From contig NZ_MDEQ02000029.1 in assembly GCF_001883705.2 (NCBI RefSeq), positions 25,536 to 89,535 of the forward strand: 64,000 nucleotides of DNA. The letters are read 5' to 3'. This DNA comes from Burkholderia catarinensis (GTDB taxonomy: Bacteria; Pseudomonadota; Gammaproteobacteria; Burkholderiales; Burkholderiaceae). The position numbers and the translations under genes are program-made. A model generated the notes under the pieces. It was not told the DNA's origin. It saw only the letters and a list, made by a program, of their open reading frames with translations, and ran no database searches. The first letter of the stretch is position 1; each line of letters opens with the position of its first letter. Below are positions 52,441 to 60,520 of this stretch, one piece after another.

Positions 52441-53478
52441 ATGAGTCACCTTGAAGCACGCGCCGGGCATCCGGGCGCCGGGCACCTGGACGCCGGCCGG
52501 CCCGAAGTATCGATCATCATCCCCGTGTACAACGAGGAAGACGGCCTCGCCGCGCTGTTCGCGCGGCTGTATCCGGCGCTCGACGCACTCGACACGTCAT
52601 ACGAAGTGATCCTGATCAACGACGGCAGCCGCGACCGCTCGGCCGCAATGCTCGCCGATCAGTTCCACGTACGCCCCGACACGACGCGCGTCGTGCTGCT
52701 CAACGGCAACTACGGCCAGCACATGGCGATCCTCGCCGGCTTCGCGCAGTCGCGCGGCGAAATCGTCATCACGCTCGACGCCGACCTGCAGAACCCGCCC
52801 GAGGAAATCGGCAAGCTGATCGCGAAGATGCGCGAGGGCTACGACTACGTCGGCTCGATCCGCAAGCAGCGCCAGGACAGCCTGTGGCGACGCAAGGCGT
52901 CGCGGGTGATGAACCGGCTGCGCGAGCGCATCACGCGCATCAAGATGACCGACCAGGGCTGCATGCTGCGCGCGTACAGCCGCCGCATCATCGACACGAT
53001 CAACGTGTGCGGCGAAGTCAACACGTTCATCCCCGCGCTCGCGTATACGTTCGCGCAGAACCCGACCGAGATCGAGGTCGCGCACGAGGAGCGCTTCGCT
53101 GGCCAGTCGAAGTACTCGCTGTACAGCCTGATCCGGCTGAACTTCGACCTCGTGACGGGCTTCTCGGTCGTGCCGCTGCAGTGGCTGTCGTTCATCGGCG
53201 TGATCCTGTCGCTCGGCTCCGCCGCGCTGTTCGTGCTGCTGCTGGTGCGACGCTTCATCGTCGGCGCGGAAGTCCAGGGCGTGTTCACGCTGTTCGCGAT
53301 CACGTTCTTCATGCTCGGCGTGATCGTCTTCGCGCTCGGCCTGCTCGGCGAGTACGTCGGCCGCATCTACCAGCAGGTGCGCGCACGGCCGCGCTACCTG
53401 ATCCAGGCCGTGCTCGAGCAGCACGACGGCGTGCCGGCGGTGCCGGCCGGCGCGAACCGCTCGGAGGCCGCGCAATGA
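52441..53478 (+). CDS. arnC: Undecaprenyl-phosphate Ara4FN transferase
   Basis: GT2-family membrane enzyme attaching 4-deoxy-4-formamido-L-arabinose to undecaprenyl phosphate. The 345 residues show VSIIIPVYNEEDGLAALFAR, the DDG-equivalent INDGSRDRSAA, the DxD site LDADLQNPPEEIGKL and two C-terminal transmembrane helices (about 240-260 and 275-297). An N-terminal extension of about 22 residues (Gly/His-rich) is unusual. It lies 6 bp after arnB and overlaps the formyltransferase start by 4 bp. Confidence 0.94.
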   Translation: MSHLEARAGHPGAGHLDAGRPEVSIIIPVYNEEDGLAALFARLYPALDALDTSYEVILINDGSRDRSAAMLADQFHVRPDTTRVVLLNGNYGQHMAILAGFAQSRGEIVITLDADLQNPPEEIGKLIAKMREGYDYVGSIRKQRQDSLWRRKASRVMNRLRERITRIKMTDQGCMLRAYSRRIIDTINVCGEVNTFIPALAYTFAQNPTEIEVAHEERFAGQSKYSLYSLIRLNFDLVTGFSVVPLQWLSFIGVILSLGSAALFVLLLVRRFIVGAEVQGVFTLFAITFFMLGVIVFALGLLGEYVGRIYQQVRARPRYLIQAVLEQHDGVPAVPAGANRSEAAQ

Positions 53479-54422
53479 AGCCGCGCGCGGTCGTCTTCGC
53501 GTATCACAACGTCGGCGTGCGGTGCCTGCAGGTGCTGCTCGCGCGCGGCGTCGACGTCGCGCTCGTCGTCACGCACGAGGACAACCCGAACGAGAACATC
53601 TGGTTCGGCAGCGTCGCGTCCGTCGCGGCCGAGCACGGCATTCCGGTCGTCACGCCGGCCGATCCCGCCGATCCGGCGCTGCGCCGCGCGGTGTCGGACG
53701 CGCGGCCGGATTTCATCTTCTCGTTCTACTACCGGCACATGCTGCCGGTGGACCTGCTCGCGATCGCGCCGCGCGGCGCGTACAACATGCACGGTTCGTT
53801 GCTGCCGAAATACCGGGGTCGGGTACCGACCAACTGGGCCGTGCTGAACGGTGAAACCGAAACCGGCGCGACGCTGCACGAGATGGCCGCGAAGCCCGAC
53901 GCGGGCGCGATCATCGGCCAGACCGCGGTGCCGATCCTGCCGGACGACACGGCCACGCAGGTGTTCGACAAGGTCACGGTGGCCGCCGAACAGACGCTCT
54001 GGCGCGTGCTGCCCGCGCTGCTCGCGGGCGAGGCATCGCACCTGCCCAACGATCTCGCAACCGGCAGCTACTACGGCGGGCGCAAGCCCGAAGACGGCCG
54101 CGTCGACTGGTCGAAGCCGGCCGCCCAGGTCTACAACCTGGTGCGCGCGGTCGCGCCCCCGTATCCGGGCGCGTTCACGGACGTCGACGGCACGCGTTTC
54201 GTGATCGCGCGCGCGCGCCTTGCGGCGCCCGGCAGCGCGGCGGCCGCCGCGGCGGCGGATTTGCCGCCCGGCCTGCACGTAAGCGATAATGCGCTATTCG
54301 GCGTCTGCGGCGACAGCCGCGCCCTATCCATTCTCGAGCTGTGGCAGCAGCGCGACGGCAGCGAAACCGTCGTGACGCCCGCGGAATTCGCGCAATTCAT
54401 TCATTCTTCCCGTCATTCATGA
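53475..54422 (+). CDS. UDP-Ara4N formyltransferase (ArnA N-terminal domain as a separate gene)
   Basis: N10-formyltetrahydrofolate-dependent formylation of UDP-Ara4N. The 315-residue protein contains the formyltransferase core with FSFYYRHMLPVDLLAIAPRG and the catalytic NMHGSLLPKYRGRVPTNW (Asn, His) and GATLHEMAAKPDAGAI with the essential Asp. E. coli ArnA fuses this to the decarboxylase; here both are separate, with ATGA overlaps on both sides (arnC stop/start and start of the decarboxylase). Commonly annotated arnA or formyltransferase. Confidence 0.92.
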   Translation: MKPRAVVFAYHNVGVRCLQVLLARGVDVALVVTHEDNPNENIWFGSVASVAAEHGIPVVTPADPADPALRRAVSDARPDFIFSFYYRHMLPVDLLAIAPRGAYNMHGSLLPKYRGRVPTNWAVLNGETETGATLHEMAAKPDAGAIIGQTAVPILPDDTATQVFDKVTVAAEQTLWRVLPALLAGEASHLPNDLATGSYYGGRKPEDGRVDWSKPAAQVYNLVRAVAPPYPGAFTDVDGTRFVIARARLAAPGSAAAAAAADLPPGLHVSDNALFGVCGDSRALSILELWQQRDGSETVVTPAEFAQFIHSSRHS

Positions 54423-55474
54423 AAGCAAAAAAAGTCCTGATCCTGGGTGTGAACGGCTTCATCGGCCATCACCTGTCGAAGCGCATTCTTGAAACCACCG
54501 ATTGGGAAGTGTTCGGCATGGACATGCAGACCGATCGGCTGGGCGACCTCGTCAACCACGAACGGATGCATTTCTTCGAAGGCGACATCACGATCAACAA
54601 GGAGTGGGTCGAGTATCACGTGAAGAAGTGCGACGTGATCCTGCCGCTCGTCGCGATCGCGACGCCCGCGACCTACGTCCAGCAGCCGCTGCGCGTGTTC
54701 GAGCTCGACTTCGAGGCAAACCTGCCGATCGTGCGTTCGGCCGTCAAGTACGGCAAGCACCTCGTGTTCCCGTCGACCTCCGAGGTCTACGGCATGTGCT
54801 CGGACGAGCAGTTCGATCCGGATGCATCGGCGCTCACCTACGGCCCGATCAACAAGCCGCGCTGGATCTACGCATGCTCGAAGCAGCTGATGGACCGCGT
54901 GATCTGGGGCTACGGGATGGAAGGCCTGAACTTCACGCTGTTCCGCCCGTTCAACTGGATCGGCCCGGGCCTCGACTCGATCTACACGCCGAAGGAAGGC
55001 AGCTCGCGCGTCGTCACGCAGTTCCTCGGCCACATCGTGCGCGGCGAGAACATCAGCCTCGTCGACGGCGGCTCGCAGAAGCGCGCGTTCACCGACATCG
55101 GCGACGGCATCAACGCGCTGATGAAGATCATCGAGAACAAGGGCGGCGTCGCATCGGGCAAGATCTACAACATCGGGAATCCGAAGAACAACTTCTCGGT
55201 TCGCGAGCTCGCGCACAAGATGCTCGAACTGGCGGCGGAATTCCCCGAGTACGCCGATTCGGCCAAGCAGGTGAAGCTCGTCGAGACGACGTCCGGCGCC
55301 TACTACGGCAACGGCTACCAGGACGTGCAGAACCGCGTGCCGAAGATCGACAACACGATGCAGGAGCTCGGCTGGGCGCCGCAAGCAACGTTCGACGATG
55401 CGCTGCGCAACATCTTCGAAGCGTATCGCGGCCATGTCGGCGACGCGCGCGCGCTCGTCGAACAGCAAGGCTGA
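54419..55474 (+). CDS. UDP-glucuronate decarboxylase (ArnA C-terminal domain as a separate gene)
   Basis: NAD-dependent extended SDR that oxidatively decarboxylates UDP-glucuronic acid to UDP-Ara4O. The 351-residue protein starts MKAKKVLILGVNGFIGHHLS (Rossmann GxxGxxG), then FPSTSEVYGMCSDEQFD with catalytic Ser/Thr, Y-x3-K in WIYACSKQLMDR and FRPFNWIGPGLDSIY. Together with the preceding gene it equals full-length bifunctional ArnA. The overlap (ATGA) supports coupled, equimolar synthesis. Confidence 0.93.
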   Translation: MKAKKVLILGVNGFIGHHLSKRILETTDWEVFGMDMQTDRLGDLVNHERMHFFEGDITINKEWVEYHVKKCDVILPLVAIATPATYVQQPLRVFELDFEANLPIVRSAVKYGKHLVFPSTSEVYGMCSDEQFDPDASALTYGPINKPRWIYACSKQLMDRVIWGYGMEGLNFTLFRPFNWIGPGLDSIYTPKEGSSRVVTQFLGHIVRGENISLVDGGSQKRAFTDIGDGINALMKIIENKGGVASGKIYNIGNPKNNFSVRELAHKMLELAAEFPEYADSAKQVKLVETTSGAYYGNGYQDVQNRVPKIDNTMQELGWAPQATFDDALRNIFEAYRGHVGDARALVEQQG

Positions 55475-55487
55475 TCGGGACGTTCGC

Positions 55488-56384
55488 TTGGCTCGCATCG
55501 TCCTCAAGATCGACGTCGACACGCTGCGCGGCACGCGCGAAGGCGTGCCGAACCTCGCGCGCATCTTCGATCGCTTCAGTGCGCGCGCGACCTTCCTCTT
55601 CAGCCTCGGGCCCGATCACACGGGCTGGGCGCTGCGGCGCGTGTTCCGCCCCGGCTTCCTGAAGAAGGTGTCGCGCACGTCGGTGGTCGAACACTACGGC
55701 GTGAAGCAGTTGATGTACGGCGTGCTGCTGCCCGGCCCCGACATCGGCCGCCGCGCGATCGCCGACATGCGCGCGATTCACGAGGCCGGCTTCGAATGCG
55801 GGATCCACACATGGGATCACGTGTACTGGCAGGACAACGTCCGCGCGCGCGATCGCGACTGGACCGCGCGTGAAATGCAGAAGAGCCACGCGCGCTTCAT
55901 CGAGATTTTCGGTGCGCCGCCCGTCACGCACGGCGCGGCCGGCTGGCAGATGAACGACTCCGCGTTCGAGCAGATCGACGCATGGGGGATGCGCTACGCA
56001 TCCGACGGCCGCGGCCATTCGCCGTACCTGCCCGTCGTCGAAGGCCGCACGCTATCGCACGTGCAGATGCCGACGACGCTGCCCACGCTCGACGAAGTCC
56101 TCGGCATCGACGGCGTCGACACGCACAACGTCGCCGCGCACATCCTCAAGTTCACCGAAACCAATCCGCGCGACCAGGTTTTCACGCTGCATGCGGAACT
56201 GGAAGGCCAGAAGCTCGCGCCCGTGTTCGAGCAACTGCTCGCCGGCTGGCGCGCGCAAGGCCACACGTTTGCGACGATGGGCGACTACCACGCGACGCTG
56301 GACCGCGACTCGCTGCCATCGTACCCTGTCACATGGGGCGAAATCCCCGGCCGCTCCGGCGAACTGATCGTCCAGCCCGACTGA
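55488..56384 (+). CDS. arnD: 4-deoxy-4-formamido-L-arabinose-phosphoundecaprenol deformylase
   Basis: Polysaccharide-deacetylase-fold (CE4/NodB) membrane-associated enzyme removing the formyl group before flipping. The 298-residue protein shows LKIDVDTLRGTREGVPNLA with the metal aspartate, FECGIHTWDHVYWQD with metal His residues, and TMGDYHATL near the end. The TTG start at 55488 begins directly at the conserved ARIVLKIDVDT and follows CGGGA; a frame reaching back into the upstream gene is not used. Last gene of the arn cluster. Confidence 0.93.
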   Translation: MARIVLKIDVDTLRGTREGVPNLARIFDRFSARATFLFSLGPDHTGWALRRVFRPGFLKKVSRTSVVEHYGVKQLMYGVLLPGPDIGRRAIADMRAIHEAGFECGIHTWDHVYWQDNVRARDRDWTAREMQKSHARFIEIFGAPPVTHGAAGWQMNDSAFEQIDAWGMRYASDGRGHSPYLPVVEGRTLSHVQMPTTLPTLDEVLGIDGVDTHNVAAHILKFTETNPRDQVFTLHAELEGQKLAPVFEQLLAGWRAQGHTFATMGDYHATLDRDSLPSYPVTWGEIPGRSGELIVQPD

Positions 56385-56481
56385 GTTCGTACGCGAGCCG
56401 GCGTCGCCCGCTCCGCCCTTGCGGCGCGCCGCCGCGACGCCCCGCCGCAGCGGCGCCTTTCCATAACAACAGGAGAAACAC

Positions 56482-56943
56482 GTGTCTGTCGAAGTTGACC
56501 GTCAAGTTCCCGATTTCACCGCACCGGCCACGGGCGGCGACATTTCGCTGTCCGACCTGAAGGGCAAGAAGCTCGTGCTGTACTTCTATCCGAAGGACAA
56601 CACGCCGGGCTGCACGACCGAAGGGCTGCAGTTCCGCGACCTGTATCCGAAGTTCAAGAAAGCCGGTGCGGAAGTCATCGGCGTGTCGCGCGACAGCCTG
56701 CGCTCGCATGACAATTTCAAGGCAAAGCTCGAACTGCCGTTCCCGCTGATCTCCGATGCCGACGAAGCGCTGTGCGCGCTGTTCGATGTCATCAAGATGA
56801 AGAAAATGTATGGCAAGGAAGTGCGCGGAATCGAGCGCTCGACGTTCCTGATCGACGCCGGCGGCGTGCTCCGTCAGGCATGGCGCGGCATCAAGGTGCC
56901 GGGTCATGTGGACGACGTGCTAAGTGCTGTACAAGCGCTTTGA
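56482..56943 (+). CDS. bcp: Thioredoxin-dependent peroxiredoxin Bcp/PrxQ
   Basis: Thiol peroxidase reducing H2O2 and organic peroxides. The 153-residue protein has LVLYFYPKDNTPGCTTEG with peroxidatic C44. The resolving cysteine normally five residues later is Leu49 here; C98 (EALCALFD) is the other cysteine, so it may work as the C-P/C-R alpha3 subtype or as a 1-Cys enzyme. GTG start with AGGAGA 5 bp upstream. A candidate small RNA gene follows. Confidence 0.93.
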   Translation: MSVEVDRQVPDFTAPATGGDISLSDLKGKKLVLYFYPKDNTPGCTTEGLQFRDLYPKFKKAGAEVIGVSRDSLRSHDNFKAKLELPFPLISDADEALCALFDVIKMKKMYGKEVRGIERSTFLIDAGGVLRQAWRGIKVPGHVDDVLSAVQAL

Positions 56944-56956
56944 GGCGCGTTATATT
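56928..56956 (+). promoter_or_regulatory. Promoter of the bcp-phoH candidate small RNA
   Basis: -35 TGTACA (4/6) inside the bcp 3' end, a 17-bp spacer and -10 TATATT (5/6) at 56951-56956. Predicted start near 56963. Confidence 0.5.
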
Positions 56957-56962
56957 GGCCCG

Positions 56963-57099
56963 CAATGAATGCCAGTTCGCCCCATATTTCTCGTAGCTGC
57001 TGCGCCGGTGCTCGTTGCGATGCTTGCCGGCACCTGACGCGCGTTACGACGGTATCAGCCGAGCCGCATGCCCCTGTCGACGGGGCAGCGGCTTTTTTT
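56963..57099 (+). ncRNA. Candidate small RNA between bcp and phoH
   Basis: A stretch of about 137 nt bounded by a promoter-like pair (TGTACA-17-TATATT) and a strong intrinsic terminator (57062-57099). No plausible reading frame fills it. Internal pairing includes GGTGC with GCACC (57007-57033 region). It does not resemble 6S, tmRNA, RNase P or any riboswitch I know. It could be an independent sRNA, a bcp 3'-UTR-derived sRNA, or an attenuated leader of phoH. Confidence 0.5.
57062..57099 (+). terminator. Intrinsic terminator of the candidate small RNA
   Basis: Stem AGCCGC-(A)-TGCCCC / GGGGCA-GCGGCT (12 bp with one bulged A), 7-nt loop, then T7. Among the strongest terminators in the window, yet 119 nt downstream of bcp and 180 nt upstream of phoH. 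Confidence 0.92.
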
Positions 57100-57278
57100 A
57101 TGGATTGCGCGCCGGCCCTCGGTCCGGCTCTCACCCCGTCAAGGAGCTGATCGACACTTAGGCGAACCGGCTAGACGAAATTCCTGTGCGCCACCGCGCG
57201 CAAACTGCATGCGTCTACGTCACGCAGGATGCGATCAGCGGCGCACGCCGTGCGACACGATTCCTCCCGAGGGACACC

Positions 57279-59081
57279 ATGCCATTGCCTACCCCCCCCA
57301 GCAAGCTCGGCAGCCTGCTGCCGCCCGACGAATACAAGGCGAAAGCGCGGCCCGCGAAAGCCGCGAAGAAATCCGCCGAAGGGGACGCATCCACAGCCGG
57401 TGACTATGGTCCGGCCAGCGTGGCCCAACCGATGATCGAAGCCGCGAATACGGCCGCGCCGCTGCGCGCCGTCGCGTCTTCGGCGCAAGATGCCGCGAGC
57501 GCACCCGTACGCGGCCGCAAGACCAAACAGACGGCTGCGCTGCTGCAGCCGATGCCGGCGCCCGCCGCACCCGCTGCGCCGGTCGTCGCGCGCAACGACA
57601 AGCCGGCCGCCGGCAAACCGGCCGCGGCGCCCGCGCGCGATGCAGGTGCCGCGACGAAGTCGCGCAGCCGCAAGCCCGCCGAAGCCGAACTGCAGAAACT
57701 GTTCGTGCTCGACACCAACGTGCTGATGCACGACCCGAGCAGCCTCTTCCGCTTCGAGGAACACGACGTCTATCTGCCGATGATGACGCTCGAGGAACTC
57801 GACAACCACAAGAAGGGGATGTCCGAAGTCGCGCGCAACGCACGCCAGGTCAGCCGCACGCTCGACGCGCTCGTCGCCGATGCAGGCCCGATCACGGCCG
57901 GCATCCCGCTGTCGCGCCTCGGCAGCCGCGAGGCGCTCGGCCGCCTGTACTTCCAGACGAAGCTCGCCGACATCGCGCCCATCGAAGGGTTGCCCGAAGG
58001 CAAGGCCGACAACCAGATCCTCGGCGTCGTGCGCGCGCTGCAGCGCGACCGGCCCGACCGCCAGGTCGTGCTGGTGTCGAAAGACATCAACATGCGGATC
58101 AAGGCGCACGCGCTCAGCCTGCCCGCGGAAGACTACTTCAACGACCAGGTCCTCGAGGATAAAGACCTCCTCTATAACGGCGTGCGCGAACTGCCGCAGG
58201 ATTTCTGGACCAAGCACGCGAAGGGCATGGAGAGCTGGCAGGACACGAAGACGGGCACCACGTACTACCGCGTGACAGGCCCGCTCGTCGCGTCGATGCT
58301 CGTCAACGAGTTCGTCTATCTGGAGCCGCAGAACGGCGAGCCGACGTTCCACGCGATCGTCCGCGAACTGAACGGCAAGACGGCGCTGCTGCAGACGCTG
58401 CGCGACTACAGCCACCACAAGAACAACGTGTGGGGCATCACCGCGCGCAACCGCGAGCAGAATTTCGCGCTGAACCTGCTGATGAACCCCGAGATCGACT
58501 TCGTCACGCTGCTCGGCCAGGCCGGCACCGGCAAGACGCTCGTCGCGCTCGCGGCCGGCCTCGCGCAGGTGCTCGACGACAAGCGCTACAACGAGATCAT
58601 CGTGACGCGCGCGACCGTACCCGTCGGCGAGGACATCGGTTTCCTGCCCGGCACCGAGGAAGAGAAGATGCAGCCGTGGATGGGTGCATTCGACGACAAC
58701 CTCGAAGTGCTGCAGAAGACCGACGACGCTGCCGGCGAATGGGGACGTGCCGCGACGCAGGAGCTGATCCGTTCGCGCCTGAAGGTAAAGAGCATGAACT
58801 TCATGCGTGGCCGCACGTTCGTCGACAAGTACCTGATCATCGACGAGGCACAGAACCTGACGCCGAAGCAGATGAAGACGCTCGTCACGCGTGCGGGCCC
58901 CGGCACGAAGATCGTGTGCCTCGGCAACATCGCGCAGATCGACACGCCTTACCTGACCGAAGGCAGCTCGGGTCTCACCTACGTCGTCGACCGCTTCAAG
59001 GGCTGGGGCCACAGCGGCCACGTGACGCTCGCGCGCGGTGAACGCTCGCGGCTCGCCGACTACGCGTCGGACATCCTGTAA
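57279..59081 (+). CDS. phoH: PIN-PhoH family ATPase
   Basis: Fusion of a PIN ribonuclease-like domain and a PhoH P-loop ATPase (PhoH2/YlaK type), suggested to act as an RNA helicase/nuclease. The 600-residue protein has an Ala/Pro/Lys-rich disordered N-terminus (about 1-135), the PIN domain beginning FVLDTNVLMHDPSS near 141 with TLEELDNHKKG, and the PhoH domain from about 370 with Walker A GQAGTGKTLVALAAG near 413 and Walker B YLIIDEAQNLTPKQMKTL. The ATG at 57279 has GAGGGA upstream. Physiological role unproven. Confidence 0.9.
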   Translation: MPLPTPPSKLGSLLPPDEYKAKARPAKAAKKSAEGDASTAGDYGPASVAQPMIEAANTAAPLRAVASSAQDAASAPVRGRKTKQTAALLQPMPAPAAPAAPVVARNDKPAAGKPAAAPARDAGAATKSRSRKPAEAELQKLFVLDTNVLMHDPSSLFRFEEHDVYLPMMTLEELDNHKKGMSEVARNARQVSRTLDALVADAGPITAGIPLSRLGSREALGRLYFQTKLADIAPIEGLPEGKADNQILGVVRALQRDRPDRQVVLVSKDINMRIKAHALSLPAEDYFNDQVLEDKDLLYNGVRELPQDFWTKHAKGMESWQDTKTGTTYYRVTGPLVASMLVNEFVYLEPQNGEPTFHAIVRELNGKTALLQTLRDYSHHKNNVWGITARNREQNFALNLLMNPEIDFVTLLGQAGTGKTLVALAAGLAQVLDDKRYNEIIVTRATVPVGEDIGFLPGTEEEKMQPWMGAFDDNLEVLQKTDDAAGEWGRAATQELIRSRLKVKSMNFMRGRTFVDKYLIIDEAQNLTPKQMKTLVTRAGPGTKIVCLGNIAQIDTPYLTEGSSGLTYVVDRFKGWGHSGHVTLARGERSRLADYASDIL

Positions 59082-59123
59082 CGCGACAGGCCGGCGGCCC
59101 GTCGGCCGGCTTTCGACGCATCG

Positions 59124-59152
59124 CGGCGCTCCGTTTCGGAGCGCCGTTTTTA
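59124..59152 (+). terminator. Rho-independent terminator of phoH
   Basis: 9-bp stem CGGCGCTCC/GGAGCGCCG, 5-nt loop, T5. Confidence 0.93.
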
Positions 59153-59320
59153 TTTGGGGTCGAAAACCCAGGTAATACATCGTCACGCAACAACCCCGTT
59201 TACGCGCGAAACTTCAAGTAAATTCTCAAGAATAGTTGCTTAAGCCCCGCCGCAGCGTCTACCATCGGGTCTGTCTGTTGTCATACGATTCGCGAGCGTA
59301 CCGCGCTCGCCCGCCTTGCC

Positions 59321-60382
59321 ATGCTTCGAATCTGGGTTCCCGTCGCCGTCGTTTCGCTGCTTGCGGCCTGCTCCAGCGTGCCGCCGCAGTCGGCATCGCG
59401 TTCCTCCTCGGGCATGAAGATCACGACGCCCCGCGCGTTCCCCGCACCCGCCAATTTCCCGAAATTCGTCGATCACAGCGTCGGCCAGGAAGAAATCTCG
59501 ATCCAGGCGATGAGCCTCGTCGGCGTCCCGTATCGCTGGGGCGGCAACACCCCGACGAGCGGCTTCGACTGCAGCGGGCTCGTGCGCTACGTGATCGGCC
59601 GGGCGGCCGACGTGAACCTGCCGCGCACGACCGCCGACATGAGCGGCCGCGGCGAGCCGATCGAGCCCGACCAGGTCGCGCCCGGCGACCTGATCTTCTT
59701 CAATACGACCGGGCGGCCGCATTCGCACGTCGGCATCTATGTCGGCAAGCTGCGCTTCGTCAACGCGCCGTCGACGGGCGGCACCGTGCGGCTCGACTAC
59801 CTGACGAACCCGTACTGGGCCAAGCGCTTCGACGGCATTCGCCGCGTCGCGCCGTCGCGCACGGCACCCACGCCGTTCGATGCGCCGACCTATGAGGCAC
59901 GGCGTGACGAGCCGCGCAACCCGCCGGCGGCCGCACCCGCACCCGCCCCCGCCCCTGTCGTAACCGCCGCCGCGCCGCGACAGCCTGCCTATGCTTCGTC
60001 GCAAGCCGGTGCGGCCCAGTCGCCCGCGCCGGTCATATCGACCGCGGCGGTTGCCCCTGCGGCCGCGCCCGCCGATCCGTACGAACCGCCGCCGCGCATG
60101 CAGGCGGCTCAGCAGCAGGCAACGTCCGCGAATGACGGCATGACGGCGAATGCAGCGCCGGCCGGCCCGGCAGAGGCCGGCACGCAGATTCCGACTACCG
60201 CGCTGACGGCCGCCCAGGCTGCCGCTTTCGATGCGGAACCGCCATCCGCGGCGGCCGCGACGCCGCCGCGCGGCACCGAGCCCGTGCAGGTGCTGCGTGC
60301 GTCGACGCAATCCGCGCCCGTCAGCCCGCGCACCGGCACGGCAGACGATCCGATTGCCCGGTTCGCGAACGGGAGTTACTAG
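59321..60382 (+). CDS. NlpC/P60 family lipoprotein (murein endopeptidase-like)
   Basis: Cell-wall peptidase cleaving gamma-D-Glu-mDAP bonds, like E. coli Spr/MepS. The signal peptide has a lipobox (VVSLLAAC, lipidated Cys near residue 13). The NlpC/P60 domain (about 50-175) shows GVPYRWGGNTPTSGFDCSGL with catalytic Cys, the His in RPHSHVGIYVG and a third polar residue in the FVNAPSTGG strand. Residues about 185-353 are an Ala/Pro/Gln-rich low-complexity tail, much longer than in Spr (188 residues). A bidirectional terminator follows. Confidence 0.9.
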   Translation: MLRIWVPVAVVSLLAACSSVPPQSASRSSSGMKITTPRAFPAPANFPKFVDHSVGQEEISIQAMSLVGVPYRWGGNTPTSGFDCSGLVRYVIGRAADVNLPRTTADMSGRGEPIEPDQVAPGDLIFFNTTGRPHSHVGIYVGKLRFVNAPSTGGTVRLDYLTNPYWAKRFDGIRRVAPSRTAPTPFDAPTYEARRDEPRNPPAAAPAPAPAPVVTAAAPRQPAYASSQAGAAQSPAPVISTAAVAPAAAPADPYEPPPRMQAAQQQATSANDGMTANAAPAGPAEAGTQIPTTALTAAQAAAFDAEPPSAAAATPPRGTEPVQVLRASTQSAPVSPRTGTADDPIARFANGSY

Positions 60383-60458
60383 CCCGTTTCGCCCCGCCGC
60401 CCCCTGCGAGCACCCGGGACGGCATCCGCCCTTCGCCGCGAATTCCCGCACCCCTAAA

Positions 60459-60496
60459 GAAAATGCGCCGCAGCCTTTCGGCTTGCGGCGCATTTC
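60459..60496. terminator. Bidirectional terminator between NlpC/P60 gene and pit
   Basis: 12-bp stem AAATGCGCCGCA/TGCGGCGCATTT with an inner GCC/GGC pair and TTTC loop; it serves convergent genes. Confidence 0.9.
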
Positions 60497-60520
60497 ATGT
60501 CGGTCCGGCAGTGTCGGCGA

